Source of the DNA: Aliihoeflea aestuarii
Lineage (GTDB): Bacteria > Pseudomonadota > Alphaproteobacteria > Rhizobiales > Rhizobiaceae
NCBI RefSeq assembly: GCF_024105665.1
Contig: NZ_JAAAMK010000006.1
Location: 1-64,000, forward strand
Direction of reading: 5' to 3'
Length of the DNA: 64,000 nucleotides
The position numbers and the translations under genes were made by a program. Position 1 is the stretch's first letter. Each line of letters begins with the position of its first letter. This document shows, piece by piece, positions 26,800 through 34,816 of the stretch. Under the pieces are notes generated by a model. That model saw nothing but the letters and a program-made list of their open reading frames with translations, was not told the origin of the DNA and did not search any database.

Positions 26800-29208
26800 A
26801 TGACCAAAGTATCGGGCAACCCCGACCAGACGATTTACGCAGTCCTCCCACTGCGTGACATCGTCGTTTTTCCGCACATGATCGTTCCGCTTTTCGTCGG
26901 ACGTGAAAAGTCGATCAAGGCGCTGGAAGAGGTGATGGGTTCGGACAAGCAGATCCTGCTTGCGACCCAGAAGAACGCGGCCGATGACGAACCGCAGTCC
27001 GACGGCATCTACGATGTCGGCACGGTGGCTAGCGTCCTGCAATTGCTGAAGCTTCCCGACGGCACCGTGAAGGTGCTGGTCGAAGGCTCGGCGCGCGCGC
27101 GGATCACGTCCTTCACGGAGCGGTCGGACTATCACGAGGCGACGGCGGAAATTCTCGCCGAACCGCAGGACGAGGAAGTCGAGATCGAGGCGCTGTCGCG
27201 CTCCGTCGTCTCCGACTTCGAAAATTACGTGAAGCTCAACAAGAAGATTTCTCCGGAAGTCGTCGGTGCCGCAGGGCAGATCGAGGACTATTCCAAGCTT
27301 GCCGACACGATTGCCTCGCATCTGGCCATCAAGATCCCCGAAAAGCAGGAAATGCTTGCCACGCTCTCCGTGCGCGAACGGCTCGAAAAGGCCATGGGCT
27401 TCATGGAAGCCGAGATTTCCGTGCTCCAGGTGGAAAAGCGCATCCGCTCGCGCGTCAAGCGCCAGATGGAGAAGACGCAGCGCGAATACTACCTCAACGA
27501 GCAGATGAAGGCGATCCAGAAGGAACTCGGCGAGGGCGAGGACGGCCGCGACGAAGCGGCCGAACTGGAAGAGCGCATCAAGAAGACGAAGCTGACCAAG
27601 GAAGCGCGCGAGAAGGCGGATGCGGAGCTGAAGAAGCTGCGCACCATGTCGCCGATGTCCGCCGAAGCCACGGTCGTGCGCAACTATCTCGACTGGCTGC
27701 TTTCGATCCCGTGGGGCAAGCCCTCCAAGGTCAAGAGCGACCTCGAGTTCGCGCAGAACGTGCTCGACACCGATCATTTCGGCCTCGACAAGGTCAAGGA
27801 GCGCATCGTCGAGTATCTGGCCGTGCAGAGCCGTCAGAAGAAGCTGAAGGGGCCGATCCTGTGCCTCGTCGGACCTCCCGGCGTCGGCAAGACCTCGCTC
27901 GGCAAGTCGATCGCCAAGGCGACCGGACGCGAGTTCATCCGTATGGCGCTCGGCGGCGTGCGCGATGAGGCCGAGATTCGCGGTCACCGCCGCACCTATA
28001 TCGGCTCGATGCCCGGCAAGGTCATCCAGTCGATGAAGAAGGCCAAGAAGTCCAACCCGCTCTTCCTGCTCGACGAGATCGACAAGATGGGCCAGGACTT
28101 CCGCGGCGATCCGTCGTCGGCGCTTCTGGAAGTGCTCGATCCCGAGCAGAACTCGTCCTTCATGGATCACTACCTCGAGGTCGAGTACGACCTGTCGAGC
28201 GTGATGTTCGTGACGACGGCCAATACGCTGAACATCCCGCCGGCCCTGATGGACCGGATGGAGATCATCCGTATCGCCGGCTACACGGAAGACGAGAAGG
28301 TCGAGATCGCCAAGCGGCATCTTCTGCCGAAGGCCATCCGCGATCACGCGTTGAAGGCGGACGAGTTCTCCGTCGACGATGATGCGATCCGTGCGATTAT
28401 TCAGGTCTACACGCGTGAGGCCGGCGTGCGCAGCCTCGAGCGCGAGCTGATGAAGCTCGGGCGCAAGGCGGTCACCGAAATCCTGCGCAAGAAGGTCGAC
28501 GCCGTGCATGTCACGCGCGAGAATCTGTCCGACTATCTCGGCGTCGAGCGCTATCGCTTCGGCCAGGTGGAGGGCGAGGATCAGATCGGCGTCGTGACGG
28601 GCTTGGCCTGGACGGAAGTCGGCGGCGAATTGCTGACCATCGAAGGCGTCATGATGCCCGGCAAGGGCAAGATGACGGTGACGGGCAATCTGAAGGACGT
28701 CATGAAGGAATCGATCTCGGCGGCGGCATCCTATGTCCGATCGAGAGCGATCGACTTCGGGATCGAGCCGCCGCTCTTCGATCGGCGCGACATCCACGTT
28801 CACGTACCCGAAGGCGCGACGCCCAAGGACGGTCCGTCGGCCGGTATCGCTATGGTCACGGCGATCGTGTCGGTTCTGACGGGCATTCCGGTCCGCAAGG
28901 ACATCGCCATGACTGGCGAGGTCACGCTGCGGGGCAGGGTGCTGCCTATCGGCGGTCTGAAGGAGAAGCTGCTGGCGGCCCTTCGTGGCGGCATCAAGAA
29001 GGTGCTGATCCCCGAGGAGAACGCCAAGGACCTGGCCGACATCCCCGAGAACGTGAAGAACGCGCTCGAGATCGTGCCGGTCAGCCGCGTCGGCGAGGTT
29101 CTGGAGCACGCCTTGATGCGTCTTCCCGAAGCGATCGAATGGGTGGAGCCGGCCTCAGCGCCCGCCGCGTCCGTCGACGATTCGGCCTCGGCAAGCCTCG
29201 CGCACTGA
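26800..29208 (+). CDS. lon: ATP-dependent protease Lon
   Basis: This 802-residue homo-oligomeric AAA+ protease degrades damaged and regulatory proteins. The N-terminal LON domain begins [24 protein letters not shown] coiled-coil segment near 200-270 follows, then the AAA domain with [13 protein letters not shown] and [10 protein letters not shown]. The C-terminal serine-lysine protease domain has [15 protein letters not shown] (catalytic Ser) and [15 protein letters not shown] (catalytic Lys). A terminator follows the stop. A weak RpoH-like sequence (CTTGAT near 26631, CACCTAAC near 26655) lies upstream. Confidence 0.98.
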   Translation: MTKVSGNPDQTIYAVLPLRDIVVFPHMIVPLFVGREKSIKALEEVMGSDKQILLATQKNAADDEPQSDGIYDVGTVASVLQLLKLPDGTVKVLVEGSARARITSFTERSDYHEATAEILAEPQDEEVEIEALSRSVVSDFENYVKLNKKISPEVVGAAGQIEDYSKLADTIASHLAIKIPEKQEMLATLSVRERLEKAMGFMEAEISVLQVEKRIRSRVKRQMEKTQREYYLNEQMKAIQKELGEGEDGRDEAAELEERIKKTKLTKEAREKADAELKKLRTMSPMSAEATVVRNYLDWLLSIPWGKPSKVKSDLEFAQNVLDTDHFGLDKVKERIVEYLAVQSRQKKLKGPILCLVGPPGVGKTSLGKSIAKATGREFIRMALGGVRDEAEIRGHRRTYIGSMPGKVIQSMKKAKKSNPLFLLDEIDKMGQDFRGDPSSALLEVLDPEQNSSFMDHYLEVEYDLSSVMFVTTANTLNIPPALMDRMEIIRIAGYTEDEKVEIAKRHLLPKAIRDHALKADEFSVDDDAIRAIIQVYTREAGVRSLERELMKLGRKAVTEILRKKVDAVHVTRENLSDYLGVERYRFGQVEGEDQIGVVTGLAWTEVGGELLTIEGVMMPGKGKMTVTGNLKDVMKESISAAASYVRSRAIDFGIEPPLFDRRDIHVHVPEGATPKDGPSAGIAMVTAIVSVLTGIPVRKDIAMTGEVTLRGRVLPIGGLKEKLLAALRGGIKKVLIPEENAKDLADIPENVKNALEIVPVSRVGEVLEHALMRLPEAIEWVEPASAPAASVDDSASASLAH

Positions 29209-29239
29209 TCCGATTGCAAAAAACCGTCTGATAAACGGA

Positions 29240-29266
29240 AAAGCCGGGCATTCAGCCCGGCTTTTT
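29240..29266 (+). terminator. Rho-independent terminator of lon
   Basis: A hairpin AAAGCCGGGC, ATTCA, GCCCGGCTTT is followed by TTT, 31 bp after the lon stop. It separates lon from hupB, which therefore has its own promoter. Confidence 0.85.
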
Positions 29267-29407
29267 CATTGAAAAAGCCCGGAAAAGCTGGGATTTTGCG
29301 CGCCCAAGGCCAGCTTTTGCTTGGTTGTGGACGGTGCATATGCCTACACTCCGCCCGCTGCCGGCAGAACCCAGTTTTCCGGCCTTTCAAACGAAAGGAA
29401 TTTTCTG

Positions 29408-29680
29408 ATGAACAAGAACGAGCTTATCGCCGCGGTTGCCGAGGAAGCCAGCCTCTCGAAGGCTGATGCGCAGTCCGCAGTCGACGCGGTGTTTTCGACC
29501 ATCTCGGGCGAACTCAAAAAGGGCGGCGACGTGCGCCTCGTCGGCTTCGGCAATTTCTCGGTCTCGCGCCGCGAAGCCTCGACCGGCCGCAACCCGCAGA
29601 CGGGCGCCGAAGTGCAGATTCCGGCCCGCAACGTGCCGAAATTCTCGGCCGGCAAGGGCCTCAAGGACAACGTGAACTAA
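29408..29680 (+). CDS. hupB: DNA-binding protein HU
   Basis: This is a 90-residue histone-like protein. Its sequence MNKNELIAAVAEEASLSKAD, GGDVRLVGFGNFSVSRREAS and TGRNPQTGAEVQIPARN matches HU, including the DNA-inserting RNPQTG arm. It compacts and bends DNA as a dimer. A position directly downstream of lon is conserved in many proteobacteria. The ATG at 29408 gives the exact family start. A bidirectional terminator follows. Confidence 0.97.
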   Translation: MNKNELIAAVAEEASLSKADAQSAVDAVFSTISGELKKGGDVRLVGFGNFSVSRREASTGRNPQTGAEVQIPARNVPKFSAGKGLKDNVN

Positions 29681-29706
29681 TTTCCAGTTCTTCGGTCCAA
29701 GCATAA

Positions 29707-29736
29707 AAAAAACCCCGGCGATCGCCGGGGTTTTTT
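29707..29736. terminator. Bidirectional terminator between hupB and the Flp pilin gene
   Basis: A near-perfect palindrome pairs AAAAAACCCCGGCG with CGCCGGGGTTTTTT around an AT centre. It gives T tracts on both strands and so can end both convergent transcripts. Confidence 0.9.
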
Positions 29737-29749
29737 GCAGTACAAGAAA

Positions 29750-29935
29750 TTATGGGGTGACAGTGTTCGCGCCGGAAAGCGCGGTGTCGATATTTGTGAA
29801 AGTCGTGACGAGTTCATCACCCAAAAGACCGGCAGCGCCAATGATCGTCACGCCGATCAGCGCGGCGATCAGGCCGTATTCGATGGCGGTCGCGCCGGAT
29901 TCATCATTCTTGAAGCGCTTCAGAAGGTTCGTCAT
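29750..29935 (-). CDS. Flp-type IVb pilin
   Basis: This 61-residue prepilin has a short basic leader (MTNLLKRFKNDESG) ending in Gly, followed by ATAIEYGLIAALIGVTIIGA, the Flp/Fap signature with the Glu-Tyr pair after the processing site. A prepilin peptidase would cleave after the Gly, and the mature peptide would assemble into tad/flp adhesive pili. AAGGAG lies upstream of the ATG at 29935. No tad, cpa or prepilin peptidase gene is in the window, so this is an isolated pilin gene, a frequent situation in rhizobia. Confidence 0.9.
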   Translation of the reverse strand: MTNLLKRFKNDESGATAIEYGLIAALIGVTIIGAAGLLGDELVTTFTNIDTALSGANTVTP

Positions 29936-30296
29936 GTGATCTGGGCTCCTTGCCCCCGTTTGATGGGGCTTGGCCGCCCCTTGTTGTGACAGGGACGAAA
30001 TTACGCGGGTCGTGTTGCAATCTGCTTAATCGGGATCGTTAATGACTGCTTACATTCCGAATGGTTAAGTGCAGGATAATCCGTAAAATCCCGTTCTCTA
30101 TAATTTTACTCAATATAGACTTTTGTTATATCGATTATATAGTTCACGTCATCTAGCCGGACGGAATGCTACGCGTCCCCGAAGGCAGCGCAGGCGTAAG
30201 GGTGGGATCGTGAAGGGAATGGAGCCACCCGAGCGCATTTAGCGCTTCGATGCCAAGAATGCGCGACCTTTGAAAGGTGCACGGGATCGGGAAGAC
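29936..30296. other. 361-bp intergenic stretch between the pilin gene and tRNA-Val
   Basis: The pilin-proximal part carries its ribosome-binding site and a short GC-rich leader. The middle (about 30050-30160) is unusually AT-rich for this genome and probably contains the pilin promoter, though no clear -35/-10 pair could be chosen. The remainder (30170-30296) lies downstream of tRNA-Val; I see no gene in it. Confidence 0.6.
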
Positions 30297-30372
<76 letters not shown>

Positions 30373-30577
30373 GACGGGGCGAACCATTAGGGCGTTTGGC
30401 AGCAGTGCGCAAGCCCCGGCATGGCATCGGCATCGAGGTTTTTGCCGGCTTCCGCAGCGTCGCGCGGCTTGCCGGTCGAAACTGCGCTTTCGCCGGTCCT
30501 GCGCGCTTGACACCTCATGTCGAACCGCTTAATCCACCCATCAACGCGGGTCGCCGAAGAGGTGGCCAGCGCAAAGC

Positions 30578-30654
30578 GCGGGTGTAGCTCAGTCGGTTAG
30601 AGTGCCGGCCTGTCACGCCGGAGGTCGCGGGTTCGAGCCCCGTCACTCGCGCCA
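30578..30654 (+). tRNA. tRNA-Asp (anticodon GTC)
   Basis: The sequence begins GCGGGTGTAGCTCAGTCGG. The acceptor GCGGGTG pairs with CACTCGC, with one G-T pair. The anticodon stem is CCGGC/GCCGG with loop CTGTCAC (GTC at 34-36), the T arm is GCGGGTTCGAGCCCCGT, and CCA is encoded. A TTTTT tract follows immediately. Confidence 0.97.
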
Positions 30655-30672
30655 TTTTTCTCCAGAACATCA

Positions 30673-30825
30673 TTATTGCTGCTGACCGGTTTCGATGTTT
30701 GCATCGACGGCATCGTGTTCGGCCGTGTTGTCGAGCAACTGCGTCAGCAAAAGAAGCGCGATCGCGATCCCGGCGAACAGCTTGAGGAATCCGGCGGCTA
30801 TCCGCTTGCCCGGATTGTCGATCAT
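30673..30825 (-). CDS. Possible 50-residue single-pass membrane protein
   Basis: A 50-residue frame starts MIDNPGKRIAAGFLKLFAG, has one hydrophobic helix (GIAIALLLLTQLL) and ends in an acidic tail. GAGGA lies about 10 nt before the ATG. No family is recognised. A terminator for the upstream gene ends only about 30 bp before this start, so room for a separate promoter is small and the gene may depend on read-through. The composition (short basic N-terminus, clean helix) favours a real peptide. Confidence 0.4.
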   Translation of the reverse strand: MIDNPGKRIAAGFLKLFAGIAIALLLLTQLLDNTAEHDAVDANIETGQQQ

Positions 30826-30854
30826 CGGCCGGCGTTCCTCACTCTCGTCTCCCA

Positions 30855-30884
30855 AAACAAAAAGGCCGGGCTTTTGGCCCGACC
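30855..30884 (-). terminator. Rho-independent terminator downstream of bmt
   Basis: On the minus strand GGTCGGGCC, AAAA, GCCCGGCC forms a hairpin with one mismatch, followed by TTTTTGTTTT. It lies about 100 bp after the bmt stop. Confidence 0.75.
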
Positions 30885-30987
30885 CTCAAGGTCTCAACGG
30901 TGGTGCCAGTACATCCGTGGTCACCGGCCGGAGACAATCTGCTGTTGGTACTCAAATAGGAGCGCGAAGGGGCCTCGACAAGGGGTG

Positions 30988-31998
30988 TCAGTCGCGCGTG
31001 CGCCGACGCTCCCTGCGTCCGGTTTCGCTGCCGCTTTGCGAGGCGAGCTTGTTTCGCAGCGGCCCGATGCGGGCCTCGATGGCCTCGACGGTCGGCCGCT
31101 CGGTTTTCCGGTGCGCATCGAGCGCCTGGCGCATCGCGGCCAGATGAGCGAAGGACGTGCCGCAGCAGCCGCCGACGATCCGCGCACCGGCATCGACCGC
31201 GAGGCGCGCATAGTCGGCCATCAGCTCCGGCGTGCCGGAATAGTAAATCTCCGTCCCGCGGAATTCGGGAATGCCGCAATTGCCCTTGACGATGACCGTC
31301 GCGTCGGGTCGCGCCGCGCTCATGTCGAGAAGCGAGGCGAGGATGTCGGAGGCTCCGACGCCGCAATTTGCGCCGACCGCGAGCGGCTTTTGCGCCAGTT
31401 CGTCCCCGACCTCGTGAATGGCGTCCGGCGCAAGGCCCATCATCGTGCGGCCCGCCGTATCGAACGAGCCCGTATAGGTATAGGGCAGGCCGACCTTGAT
31501 GGCGGCCTCGGCCGCCGCGCGGATTTCGCCCGGAGCCGACATGGTTTCGATCCAGGCGACGTCCGCGCCGCCTTCCTTCAGCCCCTCGATCTGCTCGGCA
31601 AAGGCATCGACGGCCTCGTCATAGGTCAGCGAGCCCAACGGCTCCAGAAGCTCGCCCGTCGGCCCCACGGAACCCGCGACGATTACGCGCCTGCCGGCAT
31701 GGTCGGCGACGGCGCGGGCAAGCTCGGCCGCCTTGCGGTTCAGTTCGTGGACGCGCCCTTCGGCGTGATGCAGCTTGAGGCGATGGCGCGTGCCGCCGAA
31801 GGAATTGGTGAGGATGATGTCCGCGCCCGCATCGACGAAGCCCTGATGAAGCGCCGTGATCTTTTCCGGCGCGGTCTCGTTCCACAATTCGGGCGCGTCG
31901 CCGGCTTCCAGCCCCATGGCGAAAAGGTTCGTGCCCGTCGCGCCGTCCGCGAGCAGCACGCCCTTTTGCGCGAGAAGTTCATCGATCGGATTGGCCAT
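30988..31998 (-). CDS. bmt: Betaine-homocysteine S-methyltransferase
   Basis: This 336-residue zinc-dependent methyltransferase takes a methyl from glycine betaine to make methionine from homocysteine. It is a TIM-barrel of the homocysteine S-methyltransferase family. The N-terminus is GVLLADGATGTNLFAMGLEAGDAPELWN, and the zinc ligands are C212 in GANCGVG and C278-C279 in VGGCCGTS. LWN and the overall length resemble rhizobial Bmt. Nearby DMGDH and MttB-family genes support a betaine-demethylation role: the dimethylglycine product would be oxidised by the dehydrogenase at 34817-37393. A 22-bp palindrome lies in its upstream gap. Confidence 0.85.
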   Translation of the reverse strand: MANPIDELLAQKGVLLADGATGTNLFAMGLEAGDAPELWNETAPEKITALHQGFVDAGADIILTNSFGGTRHRLKLHHAEGRVHELNRKAAELARAVADHAGRRVIVAGSVGPTGELLEPLGSLTYDEAVDAFAEQIEGLKEGGADVAWIETMSAPGEIRAAAEAAIKVGLPYTYTGSFDTAGRTMMGLAPDAIHEVGDELAQKPLAVGANCGVGASDILASLLDMSAARPDATVIVKGNCGIPEFRGTEIYYSGTPELMADYARLAVDAGARIVGGCCGTSFAHLAAMRQALDAHRKTERPTVEAIEARIGPLRNKLASQSGSETGRRERRRTRD

Positions 31999-32037
31999 GG
32001 GAGGCGCTCGCTTTTCTTGATGCGGGTTGTCGCGAAA

Positions 32038-32059
32038 GATATAAAGAATTCCTTATATC
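32038..32059. promoter_or_regulatory. 22-bp imperfect palindrome upstream of bmt, probable operator
   Basis: The half-site GATATAAAGAA faces TTCCTTATATC around a central GAATTC, with one mismatched pair. It is AT-rich against a GC-rich background. It lies 40-61 bp upstream of the bmt start and 3 bp downstream of the XRE regulator stop. The neighbouring XRE protein is the obvious candidate to bind it. Confidence 0.5.
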
Positions 32060-32061
32060 CG

Positions 32062-32907
32062 TCAATCAGCCATCGCCCGGCTCAGGTTCCGGCAGTAGCT
32101 TGCCGTTTCATGCGCATTGATTTCGGCCGCGCGGATGAGATTGTCGAAGTGGCGTGTCAGTTTTTGGATCGGCGAGACGGCATTCAGCACCAGATACATA
32201 TCGCCGACGAAGATCGCGGCGCGAATTTGCCCGAAGATCGTATAGGGGATCGAATAGCGCTGGCGCCCGTCGTAGAGATAGAGCCGGAAGCTGGGATAAA
32301 GATCCTCGATGAGCCGTGCCATGTGATCGAGCTGCGCGCGGCGGTCATCGTCGGACAGGCCGCTCCACACACCATTTCCCTTGGCGAAGATTTCCAGCAT
32401 GTGGCGCGGCATGCACACCTCCATGTCCGTCTCGGGCCGCCGGTTGTAGTCGATCCGGTAGTCCTTTTCGTCGATCTGGTTTTCGCGGCTCTTGCGCGTG
32501 ATGCCGGCCTCGTAGGCGATGACGGCGTCGGTGCGCAGCAGGTCGGGAATGCCGGCCGGCACGTAGCGCACTTTCGTTCCCACCGCCTCGGCGTGCCAGG
32601 CCGCCAGAAGCGTATGGTCGAAGCCGCCCGTTCCTTCCTCGATTTCGAGGCTCTCGCGAATTTCGGATGCAAGGCCCTCGTCCTGGCTCAGCCCCATCAG
32701 CCAGTCAAGTGAAACGCCGTAGGTTTCAGCCATGTTGAGCAGCGTTTCGGCGCGGGGCAGGCGGGTCGACTGGCCGGAGAGAAGTTGCGACAGGGCGGAT
32801 CGATCGATGCCGACGCTTGCCGCGAAGGTCGATTGATTGCGCGCGTGCCGCGCAAGCAGCAGCCGAAGCCGGTCCCGGAAGATGGTCGAAAGGTCGCGCT
32901 TGTCCAT
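32062..32907 (-). CDS. XRE-family transcriptional regulator
   Basis: This is a 281-residue regulator. The N-terminal helix-turn-helix (about 15-70) reads LRLLLARHARNQSTFAASVG, then SALSQLLSGQSTRLPRAETL. The roughly 200-residue C-terminal part has no motif I recognise but could sense a small molecule. It is divergent from the desaturase-like gene and co-directional with bmt, so it is well placed to control the methylated-amine genes. Some roseobacter and rhizobial betaine loci carry a similar regulator. Confidence 0.85.
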   Translation of the reverse strand: MDKRDLSTIFRDRLRLLLARHARNQSTFAASVGIDRSALSQLLSGQSTRLPRAETLLNMAETYGVSLDWLMGLSQDEGLASEIRESLEIEEGTGGFDHTLLAAWHAEAVGTKVRYVPAGIPDLLRTDAVIAYEAGITRKSRENQIDEKDYRIDYNRRPETDMEVCMPRHMLEIFAKGNGVWSGLSDDDRRAQLDHMARLIEDLYPSFRLYLYDGRQRYSIPYTIFGQIRAAIFVGDMYLVLNAVSPIQKLTRHFDNLIRAAEINAHETASYCRNLSRAMAD

Positions 32908-33066
32908 GGCTCATAGTGGCATGATTGGTGACAAAACAAAACAATAGAGGTCAACGCGTTTCACTATCAACGATTTGTGCGCATTGTATCATTTGTTACT
33001 GCTCTTTTTGGTGTCAGCATATGTCAGCAGGATCGGGGGATTCGGCGGATATATGGGGCAGAAACC

Positions 33067-34086
33067 ATGAGCAGAAATGAGAACCCGGCAGTACCGGGAA
33101 CGGTGCGCTCGCTACGAGTCGAGTGGCGAACGGTGGCGTTGATCGTCGGGTGCTACGGCCTGTGGATGGCTGCGGGCACCATCGGCTGGAGCCTGTCGCC
33201 ATGGCTCGCCATGCTCGTTCTGACCCTCGCCGTCGCACTCCACTCCTCGCTTATGCATGAGGCAGCCCACGGCCATCCCACCCGCAACGGCCTCGTCAAC
33301 GAGGCTCTGGTCGGCTTGCCCATCGGGGTGGTCTATCCGTATCGCCGTTTCAGGAAACTGCATCTGTCACATCACGCGGACGAGCGCCTGACGGACCCGT
33401 TCGACGATCCCGAAAGCTGGTACCAGGCTTTATGGAGATATCAGGCGCTGCCGGCCGGGCTGCGGTCCCTGCTCGTCTTCAACAATACGATGATCGGCCG
33501 GTTTCTGATAGGCCCGGCGATTTCGAACGTGGCGTTCCTCCTGTCTGACTGGAAGCTGTTGCGGGCCGGCGATCCGGCGGTGCAGCGAGCCTGGCGCCAT
33601 CATCTCGTCGGGCTGGCGATCCTTCTGCCCATTCTCGTCTTCGCGTTCCGGATGCCGCTCTGGCTCCATCTGGTGCCGGTCTATCTCGGACAGTCGATCA
33701 TCGCGATCCGGACCTTTGCCGAGCATCAATGGTCGGAACGCCCGGACGGGCGGACGATCATCGTTGAGCGTTCGCCGCTGGCCCTGTTGTTCCTGAACAA
33801 CAATCTGCATCTGGTTCATCACAAGCAGCCCAACGTGCCGTGGTACGAGTTGCCACGCCTGTTCCGTGCGCGGCGCGAGGAGTGGATGCGCATGAACGCA
33901 GGCTACGTGTTCCCGAGCTATTTTGCGCTGTTCCGCGCTTTTGCGCTCACGCAGAAGGAAGCGGTCGTGCATCCGGTTCTGCGCCGCACACCGGAGCCGG
34001 GCAGGGCGTTTCGCCCGCGTGTGCGCCAGCGATCCGTTCACGGTTTGGGGAGCGCGCCGGTTCCGGCCGAACCTTCCCGGAAATAG
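33067..34086 (+). CDS. Membrane fatty acid desaturase-like (di-iron) protein
   Basis: This 339-residue integral membrane protein has the three histidine boxes of the FA_desaturase family: HEAAHGH near residue 66, HLSHHAD near 102, and HLVHH near 248, with LNNNLHLVHHKQPNVPWYELP around the last. Four hydrophobic segments surround them. Family members desaturate or hydroxylate acyl chains, carotenoids or small compounds with O2. Its position between the XRE regulator and betaine/dimethylglycine genes suggests a non-lipid substrate, which is inference. The ATG at 33067 is chosen over an upstream in-frame ATG at 32977. Confidence 0.82.
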   Translation: MSRNENPAVPGTVRSLRVEWRTVALIVGCYGLWMAAGTIGWSLSPWLAMLVLTLAVALHSSLMHEAAHGHPTRNGLVNEALVGLPIGVVYPYRRFRKLHLSHHADERLTDPFDDPESWYQALWRYQALPAGLRSLLVFNNTMIGRFLIGPAISNVAFLLSDWKLLRAGDPAVQRAWRHHLVGLAILLPILVFAFRMPLWLHLVPVYLGQSIIAIRTFAEHQWSERPDGRTIIVERSPLALLFLNNNLHLVHHKQPNVPWYELPRLFRARREEWMRMNAGYVFPSYFALFRAFALTQKEAVVHPVLRRTPEPGRAFRPRVRQRSVHGLGSAPVPAEPSRK

Positions 34087-34123
34087 GGTTGATCGCCTCG
34101 CGAGATTGCGCGCATAAGTAGCC

Positions 34124-34816
34124 ATGATCGCAGCTCTTCCCATGTATGACTGGCCCGAAGTTCACGACGAGACCGATGCCCTCTGGTCCGCCATCGGCGG
34201 TGCCTTGCGCAAAGCGGGTATCGATGCGCCGCAAGCGCTGACGCGCGAGACCGGAAACCTCCATGCCTTCTGGCGGCGTCCCGACATCCTGTTCGCCCAG
34301 ACCTGCTGGGGGCCGATGCGCGACGGGCTGGAAGACCATGTGCACCTGGTCGGCCAGCCCGATTATTCCGGGGTGGAGGGCGGCGAGGGCGAGGCGTATC
34401 GCAGCGTCATCCTTATGCGCGAAGGCGAGGCTGCGCCACTGAGCGTCACGGTCGCGGAGCGCCGCGATCTGCTGACGGGACGGCGATTTGCCTACAACCA
34501 GCCCGATTCCATGTCCGGCTATCTCGCGCTTGAAGCCGATCTCGGCTCGTTGAAGGCATTCAGCAAGAAAATCCCGACCGGTGGGCACCGCGCCTCCATC
34601 CGCGCCGTCATGGACGAGCGGGCCGATTTTTGCGCCATCGACTGTAAGAGCTGGGATTTGGCCAAGCGGCATGAGCCGGGTGCGGCCGACCTCGTGCCTA
34701 TCGCCTGGACGCAGCCGCGAAAGGGCCTGCCCTACATCGCGGGCAAAAGGGTTGGTATTGATAAAGCCGCCGAAATGCGCGCGGCTCTTCTCGATGCCGG
34801 ACTGATCGTCGCCTGA
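34124..34816 (+). CDS. PhnD-like periplasmic-binding-fold protein without signal peptide
   Basis: This 230-residue protein resembles substrate-binding proteins of phosphate/phosphonate ABC transporters (PF12974 type). The motifs are DILFAQTCWGPM, FAYNQPDSMSGYLAL, TGGHRASIRAVMDERADFCAID and RKGLPYIAG. No signal peptide or lipobox is visible and no permease or ATPase gene is adjacent, so it is probably cytoplasmic with a sensing or unknown role. It follows the desaturase-like gene by 37 bp. Its TGA abuts the stop of the convergent dehydrogenase gene (TGATCA). Confidence 0.75.
   Translation: MIAALPMYDWPEVHDETDALWSAIGGALRKAGIDAPQALTRETGNLHAFWRRPDILFAQTCWGPMRDGLEDHVHLVGQPDYSGVEGGEGEAYRSVILMREGEAAPLSVTVAERRDLLTGRRFAYNQPDSMSGYLALEADLGSLKAFSKKIPTGGHRASIRAVMDERADFCAIDCKSWDLAKRHEPGAADLVPIAWTQPRKGLPYIAGKRVGIDKAAEMRAALLDAGLIVA

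Noticed and set aside
26743-29109. 788-codon frame antisense to lon
   Set aside because: It is entirely opposite a fully conserved lon gene and shows no domain motifs.
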